Of a DNA stretch of 24,787 bases, positions 1 to 7,480 are shown one piece after another. Origin of the DNA: a virus; the IMG/VR virus record IMGVR_UViG_3300009156_000080, positions 1-24,787 of that record; one strand, given 5' to 3'. Each line of letters opens with the position of its first letter. Position 1 is the stretch's first letter. A program made the position numbers and the translations under genes. The notes beneath the pieces were generated by a model. It made no database searches and was not told where the DNA came from. It worked only from the letters and a program-made list of their open reading frames with translations.

Positions 1-1134
1 AGCCGCACCGGCGCCGCCGAGTAGCTCGACGCGGCCCTTGTCCGCAAGCTCTTTCAGCTTCGCCGTGACCATCTTCCCGGTGATGATCGGCGGCCCCTTG
101 TCGGGGTAGCCCATGGCCGTTTGGAGGCGCCGCCCTAGCTCTTGGGGGGTCAGCCCCGCCCCGTACTCCTTGATGAGGAGGTCCTCGATGGGCGGGTGGT
201 TAAGCCGCATCTGCGCGCCCTCCCGCTTATCATAGGCCTCCTTGCGGTACTCGGCCGAGCGCTTCTTGGGGTCGAACCGGCCGGGCGTCTCGGGGATGAT
301 CTCCTTCCGGGGGTCCTTCCCGCCGTGGGTGCCCTCGATGATGGGGACCTCGCCCTCAGCGGGCTTCGCACCCTTCTTCTTTGGCACCGCGCCGAAGACC
401 CCGACCTCCTTCTCGCCAGCGTTGTGCTTCATCCACAGCCGCCACGCCGCCGCGCTGTCGGCCGCCTCCATCATCTGGGGGCTGTCCGCCACCTTGGCAA
501 GGCGATCCACTGCGGGGTGGGAGCCCGCCTCTTTCGCGCCCTTCGCTGCCGCCCGGGCCCCGCCCTGGATGCCCTGCATCTCCGCGACGACCGCCTCTAG
601 CTCTGCCTTGAACTCGGCCGGGGCCGCCTGCTTCATCTGCGCGACGTGCTCGGGCGCGCTCGGGGCGGGCTTCCCTCGGAAGGCCGCGCCCTCGCCCGCG
701 AAGCCGCCCTTGGCCGCGCGGAAGGTCGAGCCGCCGATGACGGGGAGGATGGCGGTGAGGGCGTCGCCTGGATTGTGCTCGCCCGGGGGTGCGTTGGCCA
801 CGCGGGAGGCCGCTTCGACGGGGAGCCGCACCGCCTGCTCGGCCAGCTGCGACGCCCCCACGAAGGGGTTCGGCGCCTCCTCGTTCGGGAAGGGCGTGTT
901 GGGGATGGTCGGGCGCGAGTAGATGGTGCTCTGCTGCCCCGGGTCCCCCGAGTAGGTCTTCCCCAGCCAGTCGAAGAGGGCCTTGAAACCTCGCACGGAG
1001 GCGAGGGAGCCGGGGTCCTTCACCATCCGCTCCATCGTCTCGATGCGCGGGTTCTGACGCAGCTGGGCCATCGTCTCCTCCGCCACGGTGGGCGGGGCAG
1101 GCTCGGCGGTGATCGCGTCGAAGGGGTTGGCCAT
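1..1134 (-). CDS. Putative internal virion (ejection) protein, 3'-truncated by window edge
   Basis: I translated this frame by hand from the ATG at 1134. It stays open for 378 codons to the first base of the window, so the stop codon is missing. The start overlaps the TGA of the upstream 906-aa gene by one base (TGATG), as expected for coupled translation. The protein begins MANPFDAIT, recalling the MANPFSYIT start of the 686-aa gene two positions upstream. It is rich in Ala, Gly, Pro and Lys, with helical stretches around residues 180-250. The last 60 visible residues (HPPIEDLL, LTPQELGRRL, then KLKELADKGRVELL) have the look of a small winged-helix module. I recognise no family. Its position after two other large late proteins suggests a third ejected or internal virion protein (inference); a DNA-binding role is also possible. 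Confidence 0.7.
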   Translation of the reverse strand, partial: MANPFDAITAEPAPPTVAEETMAQLRQNPRIETMERMVKDPGSLASVRGFKALFDWLGKTYSGDPGQQSTIYSRPTIPNTPFPNEEAPNPFVGASQLAEQAVRLPVEAASRVANAPPGEHNPGDALTAILPVIGGSTFRAAKGGFAGEGAAFRGKPAPSAPEHVAQMKQAAPAEFKAELEAVVAEMQGIQGGARAAAKGAKEAGSHPAVDRLAKVADSPQMMEAADSAAAWRLWMKHNAGEKEVGVFGAVPKKKGAKPAEGEVPIIEGTHGGKDPRKEIIPETPGRFDPKKRSAEYRKEAYDKREGAQMRLNHPPIEDLLIKEYGAGLTPQELGRRLQTAMGYPDKGPPIITGKMVTAKLKELADKGRVELLGGAGAA

Positions 1135-3854
1135 CAGCGTGACTGCGGGACCTGCGGCCCCTCCTCCTGCTCGCGCTTGTACCGGAGCATGTAGTCCTTC
1201 ATGCTCTTATTGTAGGTCATCTCCTGGAGGGTGTTGAAGGCCCTGATCTTCTTGAGGAACTGGTAGGACTCGGTGATGTTCTCCGGGAGCCGCGTCATCA
1301 GGATGGACTCGGCAGCCGGGTCATAGACGGCGGCCGACATCAGCGCCATCGGGTTGGACACTTGGTAGATCGACTCCAGGATCGCGTTCGCCTTGCGGCC
1401 GAAGACGGCCGGGTAACGCAGCTGTCCGTACCCACCGCCCGGGGAGGCGGCGGCGGCGAGATGGCCGCCCCAGTTGGCGAGGACGCCCGAGATGGCGCCC
1501 AGGACGCTCCTCACCGGCCCCTTGGCGATCTCTAGGTCCTGCTGCTTGGCGGCGGCAGCTGCGGTCAGGATGCGCTCGACCCGGGCGAGGCCGTCCTCAC
1601 CCCAGGCCGCCTCATAGGCGCCCCTCATGCGGGTGTTCGCCAGCTTCGTCATCGCGTTCTCGGGCGAGGTGGAGTTGGCGATGAGGTGGTCCATCATCGC
1701 GCGGCCGAGGCCCTTCACGGCGTCCTCGTCGCGGGTCCCGTCCTTCAGCTTCATCCCGACGATGAGGCGGCGGACCTCCTCGGTGGGCTTGGGGTTGGCG
1801 AGGAGGTTCGCAACCGCCTCGTCGGGGTTCTTCCGGTCGTGGTACTGCGCGAAGGTGCCGCGCTCCCACTCCCGCTTCTGCGTGATGATCTTCTCGTTCT
1901 TCGAGACGGTGTCCTTGATGTCCGAGTAGGCGCGGGTCCACAGCTCGATGTCGCGCTTGACCCGGTTGAACCACGCGGCCCCACCCTTGGCGGCAGCCTC
2001 CTGCGCCTTCTCGGGGGTGCCATACTGCGCGAGGGCGGCCTGCTCGGCGGCGCCGAGGAACTCAGAGCGGATCGCTTGGTCCGCCGCCGTCAGCATATCC
2101 TTCGTCCCCTCGGGCTGATTGGAGCCCACGAAGCGGCCCGTCTTGGGGTCGTAGTAGCCCGGCCTGACGGTGGTGGCGCTGCTCTTGCCGAACTCGTCGA
2201 TGTGGTAGTCCGTCCCCGCTTTCGGGAGCGGGCCGCCAGCCTCAACGACGGCGGGCATCCCACCCGGCTTGGAGAGGAGGAAACGCGCGGCGTCCTCGGG
2301 GCGGACTCGCTCGGTGGACTGGTGGTCCAGCCCCAGTAGCTGCCCGATGGGGCCCCGGGTGAAGCGGTCGTTCAGCTGCTTGGTGAGGTTGGAGGCGAAG
2401 CGCCAGCCATCGACGTGGTCGCCGAGCGAGTTCTCCATATCCTTGAAGATGGCGTCCTCTAGGACCTGGAGGCGCTCACCTAGGTGCTGGTTCGCGGGGG
2501 TGCCCGTGACCGGGTTCGCCTTCGTCCCCCAGCGCAGGTCCTGAATGGTGCGGCGAAACTCGTTCAGCTGCTTGAAGGTGGGCTTATTGACGTGGAGGTT
2601 GCCGCTATCGAAGGCCTCCATCCCGAGCAGGTTCCGCAGGTCGTTGAGGATGGCGATGGGCTTATTTTGAAGAGGAATTTTGGTGTCGTTCAGCATCGCC
2701 TCGACGGCGTTCGCCGTCTCGTTCGGGACGATAGGGAGGTTGGGGACGCGGTCGTAGGCCTCCTTCTGGATCGCGCGGGCCTGGTCCTTCACGATGGAGA
2801 TGCGGTGCTGCAGCTCGGCCCCGTACTTCGCCGGGTCGTCGCCCGCCCGCAGTTTCGCCCCGACTGCGGCGACGTTCTCCGTCAGCTCGCGGTCCATAGC
2901 GGTGAGGGTGCGCTGGAGCATCTCGCCCGCGCGGGCGCGTGCGATCTCGGGGTCTGCGAGGGGGGAGATGACCGGCTCGCTGCGGGGCCTGATGGAGGGG
3001 CGCTCGGCGCGGGGGATGACCCGCATCTTCGTGCCCGCGTAGGTGGATGCGATGGCCCCCGCCATGCCACCCTTGAACTCACCCAGCGTCTTGCCCGTCT
3101 CGGCGATGACGCCCTGCGTGGTGGGGTCGTCGGTCAGCATGGGGCCGAGGATGTTGCCGCCCGTCTCGCCCAGGTTGCCGCCGACCGGGATACCGACCGA
3201 GGCGCCACCGGCGCCGACCGCCGTCGTCATGGGCTTCTCGATAGCGGCGCGGCCCATCTGCGTGCCCATCTCGGCGATGGGGGCCATGAAGGGGCCGCCC
3301 TCAGCGACGGGGGCGATGGGGCCGGGGCCACGGTTGAAGCCCGGCTGCATGATGGGCTCGCCGATGGTGGCCTGCGTGGGGGCTACGCGGGAGGGGGCCG
3401 CCATGGTGGGCGCGGCAGCGCGAAGGGCGCCGAAGAAGAGCGCCTGGCGGAAGCCCTCCTCGCCGATCTTCTGCAGGAGTCCCTCGGCCTCGCCCGAGTA
3501 GGTCTTCACCCCGAAGGCCTTGAAGGCCTTCCGCACGGAGTCCATCGCGTTCCCGGGGTTGTCCAGGAAGTCCATCTTCGCGTAGGACATCGCCTCGTTC
3601 ACCATCTCGACGGGGAGCCCCATCGTGTTGGCGAACTGGGTGTTGAACCCCTCCAGGACGGGGGAGAAGGTGCTCTTGATGGCGCGGTAGGGCGGGAGCT
3701 GGCTGAGGAGCTGATCGGGCGCGTGGGTGACCTTCCCGATCAGCTCCATCGCGCGGGTGCCTGCAGTCGGGCGCGCAGCCTCCGTCTCCTGGCGGACGAT
3801 GTCCTCCAGGGTCGGGCGGTTCTCCTCGATGATCTCTTCTAGGGTCTTGGCCAT
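1134..3854 (-). CDS. Large internal virion (ejection) protein candidate
   Basis: This is a 906-aa protein, coupled to both neighbours: its ATG overlaps the upstream stop (TAATG) and its own TGA overlaps the next ATG. The N-terminal ~130 residues are helical and charged. Roughly residues 140-280 are Gly/Ala/Pro-rich and weakly hydrophobic, with runs such as GAGGASVGIPVGGN, as often seen in membrane-active phage ejection proteins. The C-terminal 600 residues are long, mostly helical and rich in Arg, Glu and Gln. I see no catalytic motif; in particular I cannot point to a transglycosylase active site. Size, composition and position downstream of the tail and lysis genes fit the internal proteins that podoviruses inject with their DNA (family knowledge). 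The specific role is inference. Confidence 0.75.
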   Translation of the reverse strand: MAKTLEEIIEENRPTLEDIVRQETEAARPTAGTRAMELIGKVTHAPDQLLSQLPPYRAIKSTFSPVLEGFNTQFANTMGLPVEMVNEAMSYAKMDFLDNPGNAMDSVRKAFKAFGVKTYSGEAEGLLQKIGEEGFRQALFFGALRAAAPTMAAPSRVAPTQATIGEPIMQPGFNRGPGPIAPVAEGGPFMAPIAEMGTQMGRAAIEKPMTTAVGAGGASVGIPVGGNLGETGGNILGPMLTDDPTTQGVIAETGKTLGEFKGGMAGAIASTYAGTKMRVIPRAERPSIRPRSEPVISPLADPEIARARAGEMLQRTLTAMDRELTENVAAVGAKLRAGDDPAKYGAELQHRISIVKDQARAIQKEAYDRVPNLPIVPNETANAVEAMLNDTKIPLQNKPIAILNDLRNLLGMEAFDSGNLHVNKPTFKQLNEFRRTIQDLRWGTKANPVTGTPANQHLGERLQVLEDAIFKDMENSLGDHVDGWRFASNLTKQLNDRFTRGPIGQLLGLDHQSTERVRPEDAARFLLSKPGGMPAVVEAGGPLPKAGTDYHIDEFGKSSATTVRPGYYDPKTGRFVGSNQPEGTKDMLTAADQAIRSEFLGAAEQAALAQYGTPEKAQEAAAKGGAAWFNRVKRDIELWTRAYSDIKDTVSKNEKIITQKREWERGTFAQYHDRKNPDEAVANLLANPKPTEEVRRLIVGMKLKDGTRDEDAVKGLGRAMMDHLIANSTSPENAMTKLANTRMRGAYEAAWGEDGLARVERILTAAAAAKQQDLEIAKGPVRSVLGAISGVLANWGGHLAAAASPGGGYGQLRYPAVFGRKANAILESIYQVSNPMALMSAAVYDPAAESILMTRLPENITESYQFLKKIRAFNTLQEMTYNKSMKDYMLRYKREQEEGPQVPQSR

Positions 3855-5914
3855 TACTGCGGGGGCCCCTGCGGGTTCTTCTTCAGGTCCTTCGCCTTAG
3901 CCTCTTCGATGGCGAGCAGCTCCTTAGCGCGGGCGAGGATCGCGTCGTGGACGGCGCGATCCTTCATCTTCGTCCCGCCCGCCTCCGAGTAGAACTTCTC
4001 AAGGGCCTGGCGATCCATCTTCTGGATCGCTTCCAGCTGCGGCGCGGCCGCCTTGTCCTCTGGGGTGAGGGTCCCCGGCGGGGCCACGCTGCGGGTCGGC
4101 GGCGGGGTCGGGGTGATCCTATCCTGGAACTCCTTCGCGCTCTTCCGTCCGCCCTCGATGATGTCCCTCATGGGCGGGAGCGACTTGAAGATGTTGGGGA
4201 CGCCATTGTCGTAGTAGTCCTTCGCCTGGGCCCGCATGTTGTCCATGTCGGGGAGGGTGGCGAGGTACTGGTCGATCTCCTCCACCTTCTGCTCCAGCTT
4301 CGCGCGACGGGGGCTGTTCGCGGGCAGGCGGGGCAGGTTGTCGCTGTTCTTCTGGTTCAGGATGGTGTTGAGACGGTTGCGCTCCTGCATGAAGATGTCG
4401 TGCGCAGCCATCGCGCGGTTGAGCGCGGACGAGGGGTTGTCGTCCAGGCGCAGCCGGGAGGCGAGCATGGCGCTGCGGAGTTTCGCGTCCTCCTTCAGCT
4501 CGCGGCCGTCCTTCAGGAGGTCGGTGATGGCGTGGTCCATCACCACCAGGGCGTCCTGCTTGGCGCTCATATCCGCGTTGTAGCGGGAGAGGTGGCCGAA
4601 CTGCCCGAGGGCTCGGCCGATGGCGGTCACGCCACCAGCGCCAAAGCCAGCCGCGTCGAACATGCCAGAGGGGTTCTGGAGGAGCTTCTTCCTCGCGTCC
4701 CACGGCTCGACGGGGTTCCGCGCGTTCGGGGGCGGGAGGGGGTTCTGCGGCGTGCCCTGGGGCGGCCCGCCGAAGGGGAGGGGGGCGGGCGGCTGGACGA
4801 TGGGGGTGCCCTGGGGCGTGGTCGGCCCAGGCGGGGGCGTCGCCCCGGGCGGCAGCGAGGACCCAGGCTGGGTGAAAGCGGGCCTCGGCGGGATGCCCGG
4901 GACAGTGGGACCCGGCCCAGGCGGTGGAGTGGGCGCAGGCGTCCCAGGGACGGGCGCTGGCGGGGGAACGGGCGCCGGGGGCGGGGTGGGTGCGGGCGGC
5001 GCAGGAGGCGCGCCAGGGACCGGCCCAGGCGGCGGAGGCGTGGCGCCAGGGACGCCCATCGAGGGCGGGCCGGGGAGGGGGGTGATGCCACCCGCCTCAG
5101 CGACGCCTTTCCAGAGAATTTCCGGCTTCCCGGGGTCCGTGTAGTCCAGGATCATGGCCACGGTGGTGCCGTTCCCGAGGGGGATATTAACCTCCTTCAG
5201 GGAGCCCGCGATCATCTTATCGCGCGTCTCCGGGGTGGCCTTCCCTGCCTGGATGAGGCGCTGCCAGGCCTGCTCCTTATCGGAGTCGGTCTTCGGCGCC
5301 CGAACGGCACCCTGGGCGAGGGCCAGCCTCGCGAGGTCCGCGTCCGTCCGCTTCATGAGCCACTCATAGGTCTGGATGTGAGCCTCGGGGTTGGCGATGC
5401 CCCTCCCGATCTGCTGGCCGGTCTGCGGGTCCTCCGTGACGGCCCTGCCGCCAGCCGGGATGATGACCGACTTGGACGGACGCTGGGTGGCCTCCGACAT
5501 CGACTTGACGAGGGTCTGCATCACGTCGGGCGGGACGCGGTGCATCTCGCCCAGGATGGCGGGGTCCGAGAAGGCCCTCTTGAACGTCTGATAGGGCTGC
5601 TCGTCCTCGTTCTCGTCGCGCAGCTGGTTGACCCGCTTGATGATGCGGTTCTGCGCGTCCATGTTGAGGCGGCGCTCCCCCTCGGCCATGTTCTTGTTCT
5701 CACCGATGTACTTCGCCCCGATCTGGTCGGCGGTCGGGGTGCCCATGATCTTGTCGAAGAGGCCGATCAGGCCGCTGTCATAGGCTTGCCGCTCGATGGG
5801 ATAGCCGCTGCCCGTGGACATTCCAGGCAGCGGGGTCGGGACAGCCATCGGCTGCTCCGGCTCCGGGGTCGTAATTCCCATCATATCGGTGATGTAGGAG
5901 AAGGGGTTGGCCAT
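3854..5914 (-). CDS. Internal virion protein candidate with a long proline-rich linker
   Basis: This is a 686-aa protein with three parts. Residues 1-275 are mostly helical and polar. Residues about 278-403 are dominated by Pro, Gly and Ala (PPPPGPVPG, PTPPPAPVPP repeats). Residues 404-686 are again helical, charged and possibly coiled coil. The gene starts four bases after the TAA of the 280-aa gene (taa-gcc-ATG) and its stop overlaps the next ATG. A GGGA lies about 11 bases before the ATG, a weak ribosome site, so coupling probably matters. The layout of two globular or helical ends with a flexible tether is consistent with a structural or ejected protein, but I do not recognise a named family. 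No membrane helix or enzyme motif is visible. Confidence 0.75.
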   Translation of the reverse strand: MANPFSYITDMMGITTPEPEQPMAVPTPLPGMSTGSGYPIERQAYDSGLIGLFDKIMGTPTADQIGAKYIGENKNMAEGERRLNMDAQNRIIKRVNQLRDENEDEQPYQTFKRAFSDPAILGEMHRVPPDVMQTLVKSMSEATQRPSKSVIIPAGGRAVTEDPQTGQQIGRGIANPEAHIQTYEWLMKRTDADLARLALAQGAVRAPKTDSDKEQAWQRLIQAGKATPETRDKMIAGSLKEVNIPLGNGTTVAMILDYTDPGKPEILWKGVAEAGGITPLPGPPSMGVPGATPPPPGPVPGAPPAPPAPTPPPAPVPPPAPVPGTPAPTPPPGPGPTVPGIPPRPAFTQPGSSLPPGATPPPGPTTPQGTPIVQPPAPLPFGGPPQGTPQNPLPPPNARNPVEPWDARKKLLQNPSGMFDAAGFGAGGVTAIGRALGQFGHLSRYNADMSAKQDALVVMDHAITDLLKDGRELKEDAKLRSAMLASRLRLDDNPSSALNRAMAAHDIFMQERNRLNTILNQKNSDNLPRLPANSPRRAKLEQKVEEIDQYLATLPDMDNMRAQAKDYYDNGVPNIFKSLPPMRDIIEGGRKSAKEFQDRITPTPPPTRSVAPPGTLTPEDKAAAPQLEAIQKMDRQALEKFYSEAGGTKMKDRAVHDAILARAKELLAIEEAKAKDLKKNPQGPPQ
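4706..5083 (-). repeat. Proline-rich low-complexity segment inside the 686-aa gene
   Basis: About 126 codons encode an irregular Pro/Gly/Ala tract made of PP, PG and PAP units. The plus strand over this stretch is a run of GGGGGC and GGCGGG words. It is in frame and flanked by ordinary coding sequence, so it is a protein linker and not an intergenic repeat. The units are too degenerate to define a fixed period by eye. Confidence 0.8.
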
Positions 5915-5917
5915 GGC

Positions 5918-6760
5918 TTACGCGATCCCAGGCACCTTCGGCATGGAGCCGAGGCCCTTTCCGAGGTTACCAATCGCGTTCAGGACGCCCGTCTCGGAGG
6001 TGCCCGAGCTGGTCGAACGCTGCTGGTTGGCGATGTTCGGGGAGGTGATCCCGGCCATCATCTGCAGAGCCGCCATGAGCGACTCGATGCGCTTGTTGTG
6101 CGTCCCGAGGCCCAGCTCTACGTTCGAGTTGTCAATGGCGCGCGGGAGCGACTGGGCGGTGAGGTTCTTCACCATCCCATCCAGGTCTGCCTGGGAGAGC
6201 TGGACAGCGTTCTGCTGCAGCTGTCTTCCTTGGGTGAACTGCTCGTTCCCCATCTTCGTGGCGATGTCGCCGATCATGTTCTGGGCGCCCTCAATGGCGA
6301 TGTTTCCCGCGCGGTCGAACGCGGAGCTTCCCCGGGGGCCCGTGGAGTGGCCGCCCATGAGGAACTGCGAGGGGACGCCTCGGGAGAGGGTGCGCTGGAG
6401 GCCCTGGAGGGTGGGCCGCTGGGCCGCTTCGACGGCGGCCGTGAAGAAGGGGTTACCCCCCGGTTGGCCCGGGAGATACTTCCCCTCCATGCTATCCTGT
6501 AGGTACTGGCGCCGGGTCGGGTCGAACGCCCCCTGTTCCATCCCCGCTAGGGCTCGGTTCTCCGCCGCGCCGGCTGGTCCGAACCGGCCGCTGAACTCCG
6601 GTGCGCCACCGCTCCTGTATAGCTCTTGCAGTGTGGCGCCGAACTCCGGTCGGAGGCTCGCGAACGGGTTGAGGTCTACCGGGTTGCTGACTGACTCGGA
6701 CTTCTGCTCGCTGCCGCCGAACATCGTCCTGCTGATCTTGTCCACGCTTGGGCTCCACAT
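5918..6760 (-). CDS. Virion-type protein of unknown function
   Basis: As called the product is 280 aa, beginning MWSPSVDKISRT; an alternative start is the ATG at 6724 (MFGGSEQKSES, 268 aa). Neither has a strong ribosome site (GAG 5 bases before the first, AGGA 2 bases before the second). High G/C at third positions begins right at the first ATG, which favours the longer form. The N-terminus, rich in Ser, Gly and Gln and followed by LQELYRSGGAPEFSG, resembles a recurrent phage structural protein lacking a known function. The rest is Gln/Ala/Met-rich and probably helical (QFTQGRQLQQNAVQLSQ, MAALQMMAGI). The C-terminus is Gly/Pro-rich. The first 269 bases overlap the 3' end of the gene before it. 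It likely belongs to the virion or its internal core (inference). Confidence 0.75.
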   Translation of the reverse strand: MWSPSVDKISRTMFGGSEQKSESVSNPVDLNPFASLRPEFGATLQELYRSGGAPEFSGRFGPAGAAENRALAGMEQGAFDPTRRQYLQDSMEGKYLPGQPGGNPFFTAAVEAAQRPTLQGLQRTLSRGVPSQFLMGGHSTGPRGSSAFDRAGNIAIEGAQNMIGDIATKMGNEQFTQGRQLQQNAVQLSQADLDGMVKNLTAQSLPRAIDNSNVELGLGTHNKRIESLMAALQMMAGITSPNIANQQRSTSSGTSETGVLNAIGNLGKGLGSMPKVPGIA

Positions 6761-7169
6761 TGAACTCGAAGAGGGAGACTTTCCGGGTTACGGGGCCCAC
6801 GGACTGGTAGGCCCTGAGCCAGACTGCGTCATCCCGGCCAGTGTCATTCCCGGCCACGACCCTAGTATAGCCCCTCTCTTGGAGGAAGGCTACCATGGCT
6901 GAAATGAGGGCATTTCGGGCCTCCGTACCCCTATGGGGCAGGCCGACCACCTGGGCGCGGTCAGTCAGGCCAATCTCTGGGAGGGCCAGGATCAGCAGGC
7001 CATCCAGGGCCGACTTCGTCCGTCCCGCCGCCCAAACGACGGCCTTGCCCTCTTGAACGTCCGCCACCAGACGAAGCCACTTCCCGGCGTCTGGCGTCCA
7101 CTTCTCCAGCCACCGCACTACCTCCGGTAGCCCGAAGGCCAGGGGGTTCTCGATCTTTCCCGTCACCAT
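6492..7169 (-). CDS. Possible GNAT-like acetyltransferase-fold protein with a doubtful C-terminal tail
   Basis: The 225-aa frame starts with ATG at 7169, seven bases after a good GGAG. Residues 1-141 look like a real domain: alternating hydrophobic strands (LRLVADV, KAVVWAAG, GLLILAL, AQVVGLP), then RGTEARNALISAMVAFLQERG followed by strands ending VSLFEFNV. The strand-helix order and the Gly-rich turn before the long helix recall the N-acetyltransferase (GNAT) fold found in some phage virion proteins, but I see no unambiguous acetyl-CoA motif, so this is tentative. From about residue 145 the codons lose their G/C third-position bias and the product becomes Arg/Pro/Gln-rich, exactly where the next gene starts in the +1 frame. 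The last 75-80 residues are therefore probably an overprinted tail or the result of a frame error. Confidence 0.55.
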   Translation of the reverse strand: MVTGKIENPLAFGLPEVVRWLEKWTPDAGKWLRLVADVQEGKAVVWAAGRTKSALDGLLILALPEIGLTDRAQVVGLPHRGTEARNALISAMVAFLQERGYTRVVAGNDTGRDDAVWLRAYQSVGPVTRKVSLFEFNVEPKRGQDQQDDVRRQRAEVRVSQQPGRPQPVREPPTGVRRHTARAIQERWRTGVQRPVRTSRRGGEPSPSGDGTGGVRPDPAPVPTG

Positions 7170-7185
7170 GTCCCATCTCCTAGTG

Positions 7186-7207
7186 GGGGCGAGGTCTCCC
7201 TCGCCCC
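7186..7207 (-). promoter_or_regulatory. GC-rich hairpin in the gap after the lysozyme/holin-like gene's upstream neighbour start
   Basis: Bases 7186-7194 (ggggcgagg) are perfectly complementary to 7199-7207 (cctcgcccc), leaving a tctc tetraloop. The hairpin fills most of the 44-base gap between the lysozyme stop (7214) and the 225-aa gene ATG (7169). On the transcript strand the stem is followed at once by CACTAGGAG, whose GGAG is the ribosome site for the next gene. There is no U tract, so a classical terminator is unlikely. An mRNA-stability, processing or translation-tuning element fits better. Confidence 0.6.
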
Positions 7208-7213
7208 TCTCGG

Positions 7214-7480
7214 TTACGCCTTCTGCTTCGCCATCAGGTTCGGCAGCTCCTTCATTACCTCGTTCGCAGCCGCCATGAGGACAGCCATGAGGAGGTTCTT
7301 GAGGAAGCGGTCCATCGTGCCATCCGAGGGCGGCTGGGGCACCGGCACGACGGGCACCGGGATGATGGGCGGCTGCACTACCGGGGGCGGTAGGGGCTGG
7401 CCGGGCTGCTGCTGGGCGACGCTCGTCATGACAGCCTGGAGGACCTGAGCGATCAGGGGCAGGAAGAGTGCGAAGTTCAT
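7214..7480 (-). CDS. Possible nested in-frame holin-like product from an internal start
   Basis: Inside the lysozyme gene, in the same frame, an ATG at 7480 is preceded by AAGGA at a seven-base spacing (7488-7492). That is better than many true gene starts in this window. Initiation there would give an 88-aa protein. Residues 2-22 (NFALFLPLIAQVLQAVMTSV) are hydrophobic enough to sit in a membrane, a Pro-rich spacer covers residues 28-52, and the basic amphipathic C-terminus ends in KQKA. Size and layout are in the range of phage holins. The full-length fusion would then be the second product of the same frame. This is inferred from the ribosome site and hydropathy only. Confidence 0.45.
   Translation of the reverse strand: MNFALFLPLIAQVLQAVMTSVAQQQPGQPLPPPVVQPPIIPVPVVPVPQPPSDGTMDRFLKNLLMAVLMAAANEVMKELPNLMAKQKA

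Noticed and set aside
4706-5083. Repeat-like G-rich tract considered as an intergenic or mobile repeat
   Set aside because: It is entirely in frame within the 686-aa gene and encodes a Pro-rich linker.
3947-6502. Very long open frame (851 codons) on the plus strand
   Set aside because: It is antisense to well-supported genes and its product is Arg/Gly/His-rich without domains. Long antisense frames are expected opposite G/C-ending codons.
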